A DNA stretch of 31,110 nt from Earliella scabrosa (Eukaryota > Basidiomycota > Agaricomycetes > Polyporales > Polyporaceae): positions 1 to 31,110 of the forward strand of contig JABYQQ010000044.1 of the NCBI GenBank assembly GCA_022605405.1, in the 5' to 3' direction. The stretch's first letter is position 1, and every line of letters begins with the position of its first letter. The position numbers and the translations under genes are program-made. The notes under the pieces were generated by a model. It had not been told where the DNA came from. It saw only the letters and a list, made by a program, of their open reading frames with translations, and made no database searches. Shown here piece after piece: positions 29,866 through 31,110 of the stretch.

Positions 29866-30550
29866 CTATCGCGCGAGCGGTAAGTCGTCGTTGCTTCCGA
29901 GGCACGGGTTGGCGACTTTTGATCCGATGTCCGATGGCTGATACCGTTTTCTGGGTAGAGCTGCCTTCCGCTCCCCACGCCAGCGCTCCGTCGAAGGTGG
30001 CTCCCGAGCACCGTTTTCTAGAATGCGGGCCGACGGGCGCTCGGCTACTAAGTTCTCGGCTTCCGTATCCCTGGAACAGTTCCCGGAATATTCCATATGA
30101 CGTCTGGTTGTTCGTCGCAGCGACTGTACTGCACTTATTCTCGCCCCAAGATTGAGGCGGTGTCGCAGGGTATGTATCGTTCTGCACTCATCCACAGCGC
30201 CCAAGCAGGGTCGCCGGCCCTTCAAACTGCCATTTCCAGGCGACGTCGACCGCGCAGCACCCTCAACGTGCCCGACCTGCGACGCTCTGGATCGTGGACG
30301 CCCATTGCGATTAGAAGGGTGGCGGCTGCGCATGGGAACACACGTAAACGCGCGCCCGTCCCCAGACCGAGCTAAGAATAGACGGCCGCAGATGCGGCAA
30401 ATCTCGATCCAAGGCACTTTAGACCTTTGGCACTCGCGAACTCCTGCACTTCGCATCTGCGCGCCCTAGCCTTGCACTCCGACCCTCCAACTCCACCCTA
30501 GACGCCATCCCATTCGTCGCTGTGCAGCAACCGAAGTCTGAACGAGCGAG
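29866..30550. other. No confident gene; possible fragment of the same family
   Basis: A 196-codon frame on the minus strand (29866-30456) is Arg/Ser-rich without a domain and is probably chance. On the plus strand IPYDVWLFVAATVL (about 30094-30135) resembles an F-box-like opening but stops at once, and STCPTCDALDRGRPL (about 30260-30305) is a cysteine-pair patch in another frame. Confidence 0.3.
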
Positions 30551-31110
30551 ATGAGTTCTTCGGACGGGACTGAGCGACCACCTTCGCCACCGGAAAACTC
30601 GTCTGGCAGTGATCAATTCCTCGTTGACGAAGGCCGATACCAGCCCACGTTGCCAAATGTTCAAAATACGGAGAATCTGCCTAGCGGTAACGTGAGTGGA
30701 TCTTGTTGTATGATGGGCTTGGATACGATATCCTCACCCTCGTCCCATTTATGTTTTATTCCAGTTGCCCCTTCCACTATTGACAACCTTTGTGCAAGAA
30801 GTCCGAGCGCGGGAGGCGTTTGCGTTCAGGTGCATCAACTGTAGGATGCACATTACGCCGGTGCGCGCTTTCATACATTGCTAGTACGTGGAGGCTGATC
30901 GTCCACAGTGCTTGAACGGAGGACTGTGTCCGCCCAGGGTTCCTCCCCAAACGCCCTCCCATCTCATTTCGCACGCGGACTTGCAGAACCCCGCAACAGA
31001 CGCAACAGCAACGCATGCGAATGATGAGCATGAAGGTCGGGCTCTGGTGTCCGTCGTAATTGTCTGCTGACCTCGCCCCATGCAGGTGCTAGTGCGGGAG
31101 GCTCGGCCTA
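30551..31110 (+). CDS. Unknown protein with a cysteine-rich patch, cut by the right edge
   Basis: Exons 30551-30691, 30765-30860, 30909-31035 and 31086 onward stay in one frame, with GT..AG introns of 73, 48 and 50 nt. The first exon (MSSSDGTERPPSPPENSSGS) is Ser/Pro-rich and disordered-looking. Exon 2 ends FRCINCRMHITP and exon 3 begins CLNGGLCPP, giving a C-x2-C...C-x5-C spacing that could bind zinc, but the remaining ligands would lie beyond the window. I do not recognise the family. The start is the first ATG, after a pyrimidine-rich leader (CACTCCGACCCTCCAACTCC at about 30475-30494). The third and fourth exons are the least certain. Confidence 0.55.

Noticed and set aside
29866..30456. 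196-codon open frame on the minus strand
   Set aside because: Arg/Ser-rich composition typical of antisense frames in GC-rich DNA, no domain, no intron signals.
1..31110. All frameshifts as simple sequencing indels
   Set aside because: Eight genes in the same window read through multiple exons without error, while the broken genes also lack multi-codon blocks, carry nonsense codons and motif substitutions, and contain a 13-bp duplication. For the broken NTase-like gene alone, error remains possible.
1..31110. tRNA or rRNA genes
   Set aside because: GTTCGA-type matches (for example near 6973, 18310, 21880 and 25808) lack a matching A-box and stem, and several lie in coding sequence.

Overview
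The window reads as nuclear DNA of a filamentous basidiomycete, probably an Agaricomycete of the Polyporales type (inference). The support is GC-rich coding sequence, many 45-75 nt introns with GTRNGT donors, CTAAC/CTGAC-like branch sites and YAG acceptors, a short TTAGGG-type telomeric motif, and MYND-finger and nucleotidyltransferase-like proteins of kinds I associate with these fungi. All identifications are by eye from translated sequence; no database search was possible.

Two classes of gene are interleaved. Intact multi-exon genes, whose exon lengths sum to clean reading frames, are: a MYND-finger protein (4834-5735), a small unknown protein (8891-9458), an acidic-tailed unknown protein (17234-17945), a short ribonucleotide reductase small subunit (20867-22046), a second MYND-finger protein paralogous to the first (24256-25370), a protein kinase on the minus strand (25448-26860), a nucleotidyltransferase-fold-like protein (27326-28539), and an unknown gene running off the right edge (30551-31110). 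The kinase and the nucleotidyltransferase-like gene are divergent and share a 465-bp intergenic region containing a 22-G homopolymer.

The second class is decayed copies of large, normally essential ribonucleoprotein genes: UTP22/Nrap (91-3516), SART1/SNU66 (about 6310-7980) and BRR2 (10300-16331). All carry frameshifts and missing blocks; BRR2 also carries nonsense codons and damaged helicase motifs. Introns are still recognisable in SART1 and BRR2, so these look like relics of duplicated genomic DNA rather than retrocopies. A fourth broken gene (28930-29865) belongs to the same nucleotidyltransferase-like family as its intact neighbour.

The most striking structure is in BRR2. Its first part lies on the plus strand and stops near 13638; the protein resumes one or two residues later on the minus strand at about 16331 and runs back to about 15060. 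A single 2.7-kb inversion explains this. The inverted segment also holds a roughly 500-bp tandem duplication and coding-like sequence that may belong to a second gene cut by the other breakpoint. Short repeats (17-bp, 20-bp and GGACAG-type arrays, and a 28-bp direct repeat) are scattered through the gene-poor stretches. I do not see one coherent new system; the unusual content is the pseudogene-rich rearranged block and the lineage-type gene families around it.
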